Source: Pedobacter sp. KBS0701
GTDB taxonomy: Bacteria; Bacteroidota; Bacteroidia; Sphingobacteriales; Sphingobacteriaceae
Direction of reading: 5' to 3'
Length of the DNA: 64,000 nt
Assembly (NCBI RefSeq): GCF_005938645.2
Contig: NZ_CP042171.1
Span: forward strand, 124,001-188,000
Below are positions 57,032 through 64,000 of the stretch, piece by piece. Numbering within the stretch: position 1 is the stretch's first letter; the number at the start of each line of letters is the position of its first letter. The translations under genes and the position numbers were made by a program. Under the pieces are notes generated by a model. That model saw only the letters and a list, made by a program, of their open reading frames with translations, did not search any database and was not told the origin of the DNA.

Positions 57032-57658
57032 ATGAAGAATAGCTTTAAAATAATCATTCTTTTATGTACCTGGTATATAATTAATACTGGTGCTATCCAT
57101 GCTCAAAGTTCTAAAACGATTGCTACCAATACAGAAACACCCAAAATGACGGCTTTAGAAAAGTCTTTTATCAAAATTTTTTCTAAGAGTGATCCAAGCA
57201 GAATTCTAAAAGACAGTGTTTCAATGTACGCCATAAATTTCACAATTGATGTTGTAAAAGATAAAAACAATAAAACACTGGTATCAAAAATTACTGCAAA
57301 CGATAGTCTTGGCTATATTTTATGCCCTCATTATTCAGAATTGAAAAAGCTTGATTACAGAGAGCTGTTTTTATTGGGAGAAAAAAAAATCAGTATAATT
57401 ATGCCGATACTGATTTATGGACATACTGAAAAAGAAATAAAATATAAAGATGCAGATGGAAACCCACTGATTAGTTTAAGATCGGCTGTAAATACAGCGT
57501 TCCATCTTTATACAGATTTACCCTATAATAATTTAAAAGATGGACCAACTACTTATCCCCGATACCCACCTGAATATAATGAGAGGCATAAAAGCACATT
57601 TATTAGAAGAATTATGCTCGAACCATATGTTTTCAATTTAACTACGATTTCTAATTGA
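57032..57658 (+). CDS. Exported protein of unknown function, paralogue 1
   Basis: Start at the ATG at 57032 (208 residues), which begins a signal peptide (MKNSFKIIILLCTWYIINTG...HAQ). The rest is well conserved with the gene at 58204 (roughly three quarters identical by eye), including 'SVSMYAINFTIDVVKDK', 'KISIIMPILIYGHTEKEIKY' and 'RHKSTFIRRIMLEP'. No known domain or catalytic motif. It follows the interrupted HExxH gene by 10 nt and ends before a very strong terminator. Confidence 0.7.
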   Translation: MKNSFKIIILLCTWYIINTGAIHAQSSKTIATNTETPKMTALEKSFIKIFSKSDPSRILKDSVSMYAINFTIDVVKDKNNKTLVSKITANDSLGYILCPHYSELKKLDYRELFLLGEKKISIIMPILIYGHTEKEIKYKDADGNPLISLRSAVNTAFHLYTDLPYNNLKDGPTTYPRYPPEYNERHKSTFIRRIMLEPYVFNLTTISN

Positions 57659-57689
57659 TTACCGGTTCTATAAGCTTTAGAGGCGCCGC

Positions 57690-57729
57690 AAACAAACAAG
57701 CCCTAGACATGGCTAGGGTTTGTTTGTTT
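57690..57729 (+). terminator. Strong hairpin terminator
   Basis: AAACAAACAAGCCCTAG (57690-57706) pairs with CTAGGGTTTGTTTGTTT (57713-57729), 17 bp with one G-T pair and a 6-nt loop, then more T. It separates the two copies of the duplicated gene unit. Confidence 0.85.
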
Positions 57730-57800
57730 TTAAAATTCTAATACCGCATCCAGAGCCTCGTCTGCTTTTTCATGGGAGAAATTACTTTGGTAATTCATCT

Positions 57801-58193
57801 GAATTCACTGTTGGACTAAATCCTGATGTTTTAAATAATGGAACTCAGGAATATATCTTGGTTACAATGTATTACGAAGCACTTCACGCATTTTTTGATA
57901 GGCAGCGCCAGTTATTGGGAGCTACTGAATTTCAAAGAAGATATGAGGGAGTTAACGTCAACGGCGGACGATTGTTAGGGGTTCCCAATGACAGTCACAT
58001 ACCTATGGGCTATCAAAATTTTGTGAAGGGCCTGAAAGATGTAATCATGAAATTCAATACAAGTTTCAATGAAGACCGTGCTTGGGCACTCGCTAGGTGC
58101 GGTATAATTCAGCTATTACCTGCTGAAAAAACGCTCAATGACCAAGAGAGAGATACGACAAAACCGGGATTTACAGGTACAAAATGCCCTTAA
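57801..58193 (+). pseudogene. Truncated second copy of the HExxH protein
   Basis: Homology to the C-terminal third of the 55559 gene begins abruptly near 57801 ('FTVGLNPDVLNNGTQEY') and runs to 'GFTGTKCP' at 58193. The frame is intact here, but the N-terminal three quarters, including the lipoprotein signal, are missing. The metal motif reads YEALH, so the first His of HExxH has become Tyr. It has no obvious start or promoter after the terminator at 57690-57729. Probably a relic of a tandem duplication. Confidence 0.75.
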
Positions 58194-58203
58194 AATGAAA
58201 GAT

Positions 58204-58827
58204 ATGAAAAGCAAATACAAAATAATCATTTTCTTATGCATATGGTTTATGACCTTTGCCATGCCAATTTATGCTCAACAGTTAAAAACGACCCCTGAAA
58301 ATACTGTTCCCCCAAAAATGACGCCATTGGAAAAGGCTTTTATCAAGATTTTTTTAAAAAGTCGTCCAAGCAAAATTTTAAAAGATAGTGTTTCAATGTA
58401 TGCCATAAATTTTACAATTGATGTTGTAAAAGATAAAAAGAATAAAACGTCGGTCACAAAAATTACTGCAAATGATAGTTTAGGTTACGTTTTATTCCCG
58501 CAATATTTAGAATTAAAAACACTTGACTATAAAGAGCTGTTTTTACTTGGAGAAAAGCAGATCAGCATAATTATGCCGATTTTGATCTATGGGCACACCG
58601 AAAAAGAAATAAAATATAGAGATGCAGACAGAAATCCACTGATTAGTTTAAGATCGGCTGCAAATACAGCGTTTCATCTTTATACAGACTTACCGTATAA
58701 CAATTTGAAAGAGGGTACAACCGATTACCCGAGATATCCGCCTGAATATAATACACGGCATAAAAGTACGTTCATTAGAAGAATTATGCTAGAGCCAATG
58801 ATTTCTGATTTAACTAAAGTATTTTAG
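58204..58827 (+). CDS. Exported protein of unknown function, paralogue 2
   Basis: Start at the ATG at 58204, matching its paralogue; an ATG 9 nt upstream is also possible. 207 residues with a signal peptide (MKSKYKIIIFLCIWFMTF...YAQ) and the same blocks as the 57032 protein: 'PKMTPLEKAFIKIF', 'SVSMYAINFTIDVVKDK', 'ISIIMPILIYGHTEKEI' and 'YPRYPPEYNTRHKSTFIRRI'. The frame is open throughout. Function unknown. Confidence 0.7.
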   Translation: MKSKYKIIIFLCIWFMTFAMPIYAQQLKTTPENTVPPKMTPLEKAFIKIFLKSRPSKILKDSVSMYAINFTIDVVKDKKNKTSVTKITANDSLGYVLFPQYLELKTLDYKELFLLGEKQISIIMPILIYGHTEKEIKYRDADRNPLISLRSAANTAFHLYTDLPYNNLKEGTTDYPRYPPEYNTRHKSTFIRRIMLEPMISDLTKVF

Positions 58828-58873
58828 TAAGCGTTAAGGAAATTACCAGCAAATTGTCCCTAATTAAATAGCT

Positions 58874-59325
58874 ATGAAGAAGATTGTTTTATTCAGCTTG
58901 TTTTTCCTTTAATTAATAATGTCTACTCTCAAGATTTTAATAAAAAAAAATATTTCCTTGCAGATACGGTATCTACCTCCAAAGGAAGTAAGTTTTTGCA
59001 AATAAAATGGGTTGATGTTTTTGAACAATATTTTATTTTCTTTTGTAAGTGCGCACCTCCATATAAAAGCTATGTTACTTTTTCGTATATAAACAAAAAG
59101 GGAGATAAGAAAGCCGAGATTGTTTCTACTAAGCCTGATTATAATTATATCAGCTTTAAGGAGTTGGTGGATATGTCGGGCGAATGGTACAATAATTTTG
59201 ATAACAAATATGATCTATATATTACGGAGATATTGCCTGGCAATAAGTATCGCACAAATAAAGTGAAGTTTGTGCCTTACAGGCCACCTGTTAATGATGG
59301 GGTTATTTTGAACGACAAACAGTAA
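58874..59325 (+). pseudogene. Exported protein with a frameshift in its signal peptide
   Basis: The ATG at 58874 gives MKKIVLFSLFFL and then a stop. Adding one T to the run at about 58907-58910 restores a full signal peptide (...LFFLLINNVYSQ) joined to the frame that stays open to 59325, a protein of about 151 residues ending 'YRPPVNDGVILNDKQ'. The mature part ('YKSYVTFSYINKKGDKKAE') is not recognised. Without the missing base the exported protein cannot be made from this ATG. Confidence 0.65.
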
Positions 59326-59354
59326 ATGATTAATGGAATTGGAATGAAGACTTT

Positions 59355-59430
59355 TTAATCACTAACCATAAACTCACCAGGTGTTTTTCCGAAATGTTTT
59401 TTAATTCTAAACTAAAATATTTACGATTTA
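59355..59430 (-). pseudogene. C-terminal remnant of an AraC-family regulator
   Basis: On the minus strand, just before a TAA (59357-59355), the frame reads FRIKKHFGKTPGEFMVSD, the hallmark end of AraC/XylS DNA-binding domains (F-x-x-K-K-x-F-G-x-T-P). Upstream the frame is broken at once by stops (TAG, then TAA), although 'Y/IFxF' echoes of the preceding helix remain. Only about 20 codons are recognisable. Confidence 0.6.
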
Positions 59431-59978
59431 CAATAAAGATAAATCCATTGTTTTATTTGAAAATGAAAGTTTATTATTTCATCGGCAACAGCAGCCCCGT
59501 TATTCGCTTTATCCCGATAGAAAAAATCGGGATGCACGCTACTACCGGGTTTATGAACAGGGGTTTGTGCAAAAATATAGCTCGCCCAATTGGGGAAAAT
59601 AGAAGCAGTTCACTGGCCATCTAGACCCGATTGGAGTGAGCACGAGCCCGATATTTCATCGGGTGAAGTAAAACGGAAAGCGGGACGAAACCTGAATAAT
59701 TGTACAGAATTTGCGCTCTAAATAATTGGAAAAAAACTCGCCTTAGCTATTATTAGCTATTAAACGTGCATATTAAAGAAAATAAAATATAAACTTTTTT
59801 TCTGCCTTCATGATCTGTTCGCAGTTCATTTCGCTTTTTAACCCTAGGACTGCCTGCCGATCATAAATTCTGAACAGATGCACCCGCACCCTGAACCAGT
59901 TTAAAAGCCTGGAGCGGACAAACCATAAAAAAGGATTATAAAGTTGAGTATTCATACCAATAATAAATATCGTATAAA

Positions 59979-59986
59979 TATATTTG
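59979..59986 (+). promoter_or_regulatory. Candidate -7 element for kduI-kduD
   Basis: TATATTTG fits TAnnTTTG, 55 bp before the kduI ATG. Confidence 0.45.
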
Positions 59987-60040
59987 CGATAGGATCTGAT
60001 CTTAGTTCAGGTCCTGATCTCAAAACTCAATTTTTAACCA

Positions 60041-60880
60041 ATGAATAAATTTGAAAGCCGTTACGCTCAAAGCCCTAAAGAAGTTAAACAAATGGATACC
60101 GCAGCTTTGCGGGAAAATTTCTTAATTGAAAATGTATTTGAGGCCGACCAGGTAAACCTGACCTTATCTCATTTTGACAGGTATATTGTTGGTGGTGCAA
60201 TGCCTGTTGATCAGAAAATAGCACTTCCAAACCCTGATGATTTAAAAGCGACCTACTTTTTAGAACGCAGGGAACTGGGGATTATCAATGTTGGCGGAAA
60301 AGCCATTGTTACTGCTGATGGCGAAAAATACGAACTGGATTATAAAGAAGCTTTATACATTGGAAAGGGTACAAAAGAAGTTTTTTTTGAATCTGCCACA
60401 CCAGGTGAGGCGGCTAAATTATACATCAATTCTGCCCCTGCGCACCATACTTATCCTACTAAAAAGGTAAGCAAAGCCGAAGCGGAGATTGTAGAGTTGG
60501 GTACACCTGAAACAGCCAATCATAGAATAATCAATAAGTTGTTGGTGAACAGTGTTTTGCCAACCTGCCAGTTACAAATGGGTATGACTGAGTTAAAATC
60601 GGGTAGTGTCTGGAATACCATGCCTGCGCATACACATGATAGAAGGATGGAAGCCTATTTCTATTTCGAAGTTCCGGAAGGGCAGAGTGTTTGTCACTTT
60701 ATGGGCCAGCCACAAGAAACCCGTCATATCTGGATGCAGAGCGATCAGGCGGTAATTTCGCCAAACTGGTCTATCCATTCCGGAGCGGGTACAAGCAACT
60801 ATACTTTTATTTGGGGGATGGCCGGCGAAAACTTAGATTATGGCGATATGGATCACTGTGCCATTAACGAACTGAAATAA
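60041..60880 (+). CDS. kduI: 5-dehydro-4-deoxy-D-glucuronate isomerase KduI
   Basis: 279 residues, normal length. The cupin metal site is complete: H197, H199 and E204 in 'MPAHTHDRRMEAYFYF' and H246 in 'NWSIHSG'. N-terminal 'ESRYAQSPKEVKQMDT' and 'FLERRELGIINVGG' are family signatures. It converts 5-keto-4-deoxyuronate (from pectin or other uronate polymers) to 2,5-diketo-3-deoxygluconate. kduD follows 87 nt downstream with a REP-like unit between them. No kdgK, kdgA or polyuronate lyase is in the window. Confidence 0.97.
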   Translation: MNKFESRYAQSPKEVKQMDTAALRENFLIENVFEADQVNLTLSHFDRYIVGGAMPVDQKIALPNPDDLKATYFLERRELGIINVGGKAIVTADGEKYELDYKEALYIGKGTKEVFFESATPGEAAKLYINSAPAHHTYPTKKVSKAEAEIVELGTPETANHRIINKLLVNSVLPTCQLQMGMTELKSGSVWNTMPAHTHDRRMEAYFYFEVPEGQSVCHFMGQPQETRHIWMQSDQAVISPNWSIHSGAGTSNYTFIWGMAGENLDYGDMDHCAINELK

Positions 60881-60889
60881 TAATTTCTT

Positions 60890-60945
60890 ACCGTCATCTC
60901 GATCCGATAGCTATCGGATGAAGCTTAGCGAAATGGAGCAATCTT
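60890..60945. repeat. REP-like unit between kduI and kduD
   Basis: 'accgtcatctcgatccgata' with the palindrome CCGATAGCTATCGG and then 'gcgaaatggagcaatct'; the same layout as the 43.9-kb REP. It sits inside an operon gap, where such repeats can affect mRNA stability. Confidence 0.6.
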
Positions 60946-60967
60946 TAAATAGAACTTTAGAAAAAAC

Positions 60968-61732
60968 ATGTCTGACATATTTAATTTAGCAGGTAAAACT
61001 GCATTAGTTACGGGTTGTAAACGAGGAATAGGGAAAGCTATGGCTTTAGCTTTGGCCGAAGCAGGTGCTGATATTATCGGTGTTTCTGCAAGTCTCGAAC
61101 TTCAGGGCAGTACCGTTGAGAAAGAAATTTTAGCGCTGGGTAGAAAATTTTATGCTTACCAATGCGATTTTGGTAAACGCGAAAATACCCTGGCTTTTGC
61201 GGCCCAGGTAAAAGCAGACCATCCTGTTATTGATATTTTGGTAAATAACGCCGGAACGATTTTACGGCAACCAATTGCTGAGCATTCAGATGAATACTGG
61301 GATGAAGTAATTGCCGTAAACCAAACGGCACCGTTTATTTTAACACGCGAAATTGGCAGAGAAATGATTGCCAGAGGTAGCGGAAAAGTAATTTTCACGG
61401 CATCATTGCTGTCATTCCAGGGCGGTATTACCGTTCCTGGTTATGCCGCCAGTAAAGGTGCAATTGCCTCTTTAACCAAGGCTTTTGCAAATGAGTGGGC
61501 CTCAAAGGGTGTAAATGTAAATGCGATTGCACCAGGATATATTGCAACCGATAATACTTCTGCTTTACGAGAAGATCAGGATAGAAGCACTTCTATATTA
61601 TCCCGTATACCTGCCGGAAGATGGGGAACACCAGAAGATTTTAAAGGACCTACATTATTCCTGGCCTCACCGGCCAGCGATTATGTTCACGGCACAATTT
61701 TGACCGTTGATGGCGGTTGGATGGGACGTTAG
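60968..61732 (+). CDS. kduD: 2-dehydro-3-deoxy-D-gluconate 5-dehydrogenase KduD
   Basis: 254 residues, an SDR with the cofactor loop 'TGCKRGIGKAMA' (15-26), 'NNAG' (93-96), catalytic Ser146, Tyr159 and Lys163 ('GYAASKGA'), and 'DGGWMGR' at the C-terminus. It reduces 2,5-diketo-3-deoxygluconate, the KduI product, to 2-keto-3-deoxygluconate with NAD(P)H. Its neighbour kduI confirms the assignment over generic SDR. All active-site residues are present. Confidence 0.94.
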   Translation: MSDIFNLAGKTALVTGCKRGIGKAMALALAEAGADIIGVSASLELQGSTVEKEILALGRKFYAYQCDFGKRENTLAFAAQVKADHPVIDILVNNAGTILRQPIAEHSDEYWDEVIAVNQTAPFILTREIGREMIARGSGKVIFTASLLSFQGGITVPGYAASKGAIASLTKAFANEWASKGVNVNAIAPGYIATDNTSALREDQDRSTSILSRIPAGRWGTPEDFKGPTLFLASPASDYVHGTILTVDGGWMGR

Positions 61733-61787
61733 TCAGTCAAGAGTCTTGAGTCCTTAGTCTTGAGTCGACAGTTCGGGATTTATATTT

Positions 61788-61821
61788 AAAGAAGTCAAGT
61801 TTTTTAAAACTTGACTTCTTT
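61788..61821. terminator. Bidirectional terminator
   Basis: AAAGAAGTCAAGTTTT (61788-61803) pairs perfectly with AAAACTTGACTTCTTT (61806-61821). It lies between convergent kduD and the carbonic anhydrase gene. Confidence 0.88.
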
Positions 61822-61889
61822 TCTTATTTCGAAAGCCTGGATGGTTTCTATGCGTTTCGAACGCCAAACGCTCAACGCCCAAACGCAAA

Positions 61890-62516
61890 CTAATAAAGAT
61901 TATAAATCTCCTTAATATCCTTCAAAATGGCTTCGAAATCAATTTTAAGGTCGATTAATTTACCTGTATGGATATCGAAAACCCAGCCATGTACCGTTAT
62001 TCCCCGGTTGGTAATTGCTTCCTGCACTGCTGCGGTTTTTAATAAGTTAACGCATTGTTCCTGAACATTCAGTTCCACCAGTCTGTTGTAACGTGCGCCT
62101 TCATCCTCAATGGCATTTAACTCATCTCTATGGATGCGGTAAACGTCACGGATATTTCTTAACCATGGATTGAGTATGCCCATATCTGCAGGTTGCATTG
62201 CTGCTTTAACACCCCCGCAGTTGTAGTGGCCGCAAACCACAATATGGTTCACTTTCAAATGACGCACGGCATAGTTTAGCACCGTCATCACGTTTAAATC
62301 CACGTTGTTTACCAGGTTGGCCACATTCCGGTGTACAAAAGCCTGACCTGGTTGTATGCCCATTAAATCTTCTGCCGTAACACGGCTATCTGAACATCCG
62401 ATATATAAAAACTCCGGACTCTGTCCTTTTGATAGTTCAGTAAAGTAATCAGGATTGATAGCCAATTTATCGGCGATCCATTTTTCGTTGTTCTTAAAAA
62501 CGTCTTCTACATTCAT
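61890..62516 (-). CDS. Beta-class carbonic anhydrase
   Basis: 208 residues, no signal peptide. The zinc site is complete: C41, H97 and C100, with the catalytic dyad D43/R45 in 'GCSDSRV' and 'VVCGHYNCGG'. 'GQAFVHRNVANLV' is also a family signature. It interconverts CO2 and bicarbonate in the cytosol, supplying bicarbonate to carboxylases. It is monocistronic, with about 880 bp of gene-free DNA upstream. Confidence 0.95.
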   Translation of the reverse strand: MNVEDVFKNNEKWIADKLAINPDYFTELSKGQSPEFLYIGCSDSRVTAEDLMGIQPGQAFVHRNVANLVNNVDLNVMTVLNYAVRHLKVNHIVVCGHYNCGGVKAAMQPADMGILNPWLRNIRDVYRIHRDELNAIEDEGARYNRLVELNVQEQCVNLLKTAAVQEAITNRGITVHGWVFDIHTGKLIDLKIDFEAILKDIKEIYNLY

Positions 62517-62971
62517 ATTTGTGCTTTAAATAGCCTTTTTTTGATATATAAATTATATTAAGCTGTTGTTTATGCGGATATAAAATTAACAAAGATTTTC
62601 TGATTCCGGCAGCATTCTTCGTCTGTAATTGTTTATTCAGATTGAAATAAATATGTGCCATGCAGATTTTCTTTTATAGACTGTTTTAACAAATTTTATC
62701 CTGAAATGTTTGCTGATTTGTGAGCCATTGAGGAAGGAAATTCAATGTAGGAATTATTGAGTGGTGTGGTTGAGGTTTAATGTTAGCGCCATCACGCTGA
62801 CCTGTAGCGATAGGAAAGCTGGAATTGAATTAATTTCAGGTTTTATATTGCAGGCAAGAATTATTTCCGGCAAACAGGCCTATTGTGTTTAGCCCCTCTC
62901 TAAGGCGATCGTCCTGCTGAATTTATTTTAGCATATTTCCTGGCTAACTCTAACGCAAATATTGAAATTTT
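62517..62971. other. Gene-free stretch upstream of the carbonic anhydrase gene
   Basis: No supported gene and no recognisable repeat; AT-rich near the carbonic anhydrase start, where its promoter must lie. The gap continues through the repeat at 62972-63264 to 63394. Confidence 0.5.
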
Positions 62972-63264
62972 CCGCTCTATGCCGCGGTGGCATGGTACTT
63001 TGGAGCGCCAAAGTACCCAAAGCTCTTTGTCAATCCAGCAATGGGCCTTTTACACAACCCTATACGCATCAAAAAAACGGTGGCACTTCGTTTTGTGTTC
63101 AATATTTTTTAAAATTAAATCATCGTTATGAACACAAAACCACTACGTTTTAGGTTTGGCAATGCTATTTGTTCTTTCCTGCAACCGTTTTTTTGATTTC
63201 TCCGGCCCTTGGGATTGACGGCGTTCTTCGGTAAAACCTGTGTTGTATTAAAGTTGCTTAGCAA
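62972..63264 (+). repeat. Dispersed 290-bp hairpin-rich repeat, copy B
   Basis: Full-length counterpart, in opposite orientation, of 30008-30298. It starts CCGCTCTATGCCGCGG, has the TACTTTGG-AGCG-CCAAAGTA hairpin, an ATCAAAAAAAC / GTTTTTTTGAT pair about 130 bp apart, and ends near 'gttgcttagcaa'. Some differences from copy A fall in loops. A small plus-strand frame at 62962-63153 is an artefact of the repeat. Confidence 0.8.
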
Positions 63265-63394
63265 AAGGAATAAAAAGCCCAAACCAGAAGATGTGTGTAC
63301 ACGATAGGCAAAAAGTTGGAAAATTTCAATGACTTAAACGGATCATGAAAACACACGGTTGATTTTAAAATAACTTTTGAGCCATAATAATAGA

Positions 63395-64000
63395 TTATCT
63401 TAATCTTTCCAGCAGTTTTTTCATACTTGTTAGCTGCAGGATGTTTTTAAATTCAGGGGTATCAAAACCACCTTTAGCGATTACCTGCTTCAGGCTTCTG
63501 TTAAAGCTTCTTACAGAGATACCCAGATAGGCCGCCATGTCTTCTTTAGAGATGGAAATATGTTCATCAGCCTGCAATTTAAGCAATTTTAAAAGTGCAT
63601 ATTCTAAAGTGTATAGCTGTTGAAATGATGCCCGCGTGCTGGTTTGGATAATTCTGGTAGACAATTCCTGGAGTAAGATGGTAGTGAACTCAGTACTTTT
63701 ATTAATCAACGAAAGGAAAAGATGATCAGGTATAACATAGGCGGTAACCTCACTTATTGCGGCTACATTACACAAACAATTGATCTTTTTTATAGCTTCT
63801 AATTCGCCAACGACTTCGCCCTTACCTAAAAATTCTATAATAAAATCTTTACCGTTTTCTTCAGAAATAAAACATTTGCTAATCCCATCTTTAATGATGT
63901 AAATGTTGCTGATTTTTTCGCCCTGCTCAATAAATCTATACCCTGCTTTAAAGTTTTTAAGCGTAATGGCCTCTTCTTTATTTTCGGCACAAAAACGTTC
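63395..64000 (-). CDS. Crp/Fnr-family regulator, N-terminus beyond the window
   Basis: The minus-strand frame is open from the right edge to 63395, about 202 codons. It shows the cyclic-nucleotide-binding-like barrel ('FKAGYRFIEQGEKISNIYII', 'LGKGEVVGELEA') and a C-terminal HTH ('SKEDMAAYLGISVRSFNRSL'). The start lies outside the window. These proteins act as dimeric transcription regulators. The residues that bind cAMP in true Crp cannot be identified here, as usual in Bacteroidota. The target is unknown. Confidence 0.85.
   Translation of the reverse strand, partial: ERFCAENKEEAITLKNFKAGYRFIEQGEKISNIYIIKDGISKCFISEENGKDFIIEFLGKGEVVGELEAIKKINCLCNVAAISEVTAYVIPDHLFLSLINKSTEFTTILLQELSTRIIQTSTRASFQQLYTLEYALLKLLKLQADEHISISKEDMAAYLGISVRSFNRSLKQVIAKGGFDTPEFKNILQLTSMKKLLERLR

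Larger units (their letters stand above)
59326..60040. other. Intergenic region with gene debris and a repeat fragment
   Basis: No intact gene. It contains the end of a lost AraC-type regulator (59355-59430) and, at about 59480-59700, a reversed fragment of the long repeat seen at 23.2-23.6 kb (for example 'tcccgatagaaaaaatcggg', 'cgggatgcacgctactaccg'). A minus-strand frame at 59773-59955 has no support. Confidence 0.55.

Noticed and set aside
59773..59955. Minus-strand frame of 60 codons
   Set aside because: No homology, no promoter-like element and low-complexity ends; probably chance.

Overview
The window looks like chromosomal DNA from a Bacteroidota species of the Sphingobacteriaceae, most likely Pedobacter or a close relative. 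The reasons are: a SusC/SusD pair, TAnnTTTG-type promoter -7 elements, AT-rich intergenic DNA full of short dispersed repeats, and best-recognised families (LptF/G permease, TamB-like giant, ECF sigma factor, fused YncE/phosphatase, kduI-kduD) that are typical of that group. This placement is inferred from gene content and style; no rRNA gene is present.

Layout. 0-6 kb is accessory: the start of a condensation-domain protein running off the left edge, a decayed SDR gene, two HxlR regulators each beside a palindrome and a divergent small-enzyme gene (pirin; NTF2-like), a secreted HExxH protein and a Gfo/Idh/MocA oxidoreductase, then a tRNA-Met(CAT). 7-10.5 kb holds a START-like protein, an LptF/G permease and ribBA. 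10.8-12.25 kb is an IS110-family element sitting inside a REP-like repeat. 12.6-23 kb is core: tamB-like/tsaD divergent pair, a siderophore-type TonB receptor, recA and nth. 23.8-29.9 kb holds a copper-type operon (DUF3347 protein and multicopper oxidase) and an overlapping pair of fatty acid desaturases with a divergent regulator. 30-36.7 kb has an MFS exporter, an ECF sigma factor with a small partner, uvrA and a LysE-type gene. 37-43 kb has an M23 lipoprotein and a three-gene phosphatase operon; msrA follows. 43.7-45.4 kb is a gene-free repeat cluster. 45.5-51.9 kb has a YdcF-like protein and the SusC/SusD pair. 52.7-55.4 kb has an S24-type repressor beside a protein built of four internal repeats and a HEPN-domain protein. 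55.5-59.4 kb is a decaying, partly duplicated lineage-specific cluster. 60-64 kb has kduI-kduD, a beta-carbonic anhydrase and the body of a Crp/Fnr regulator cut by the right edge.

The strongest find is in the IS110 element. Its non-coding left end contains two hairpins that fit the two-loop architecture of an IS110 bridge RNA. The first loop carries short guides matching the REP sequence in which the element sits, and the second carries guides matching the element's own right and left ends. The reconstructed empty site restores a REP motif seen intact elsewhere in the window. The first 157 bp of the element, containing the target loop, is duplicated exactly in tandem, giving an arrangement of two target loops and one donor loop.

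Other points worth follow-up: the four-repeat protein plus HEPN operon; the duplicated two-gene unit with an in-frame stop, frameshifts and a lost metal-ligand His; a 290-bp dispersed hairpin-rich repeat present twice in opposite orientation; and a copy of the tRNA T-arm 150 bp from the tRNA gene.
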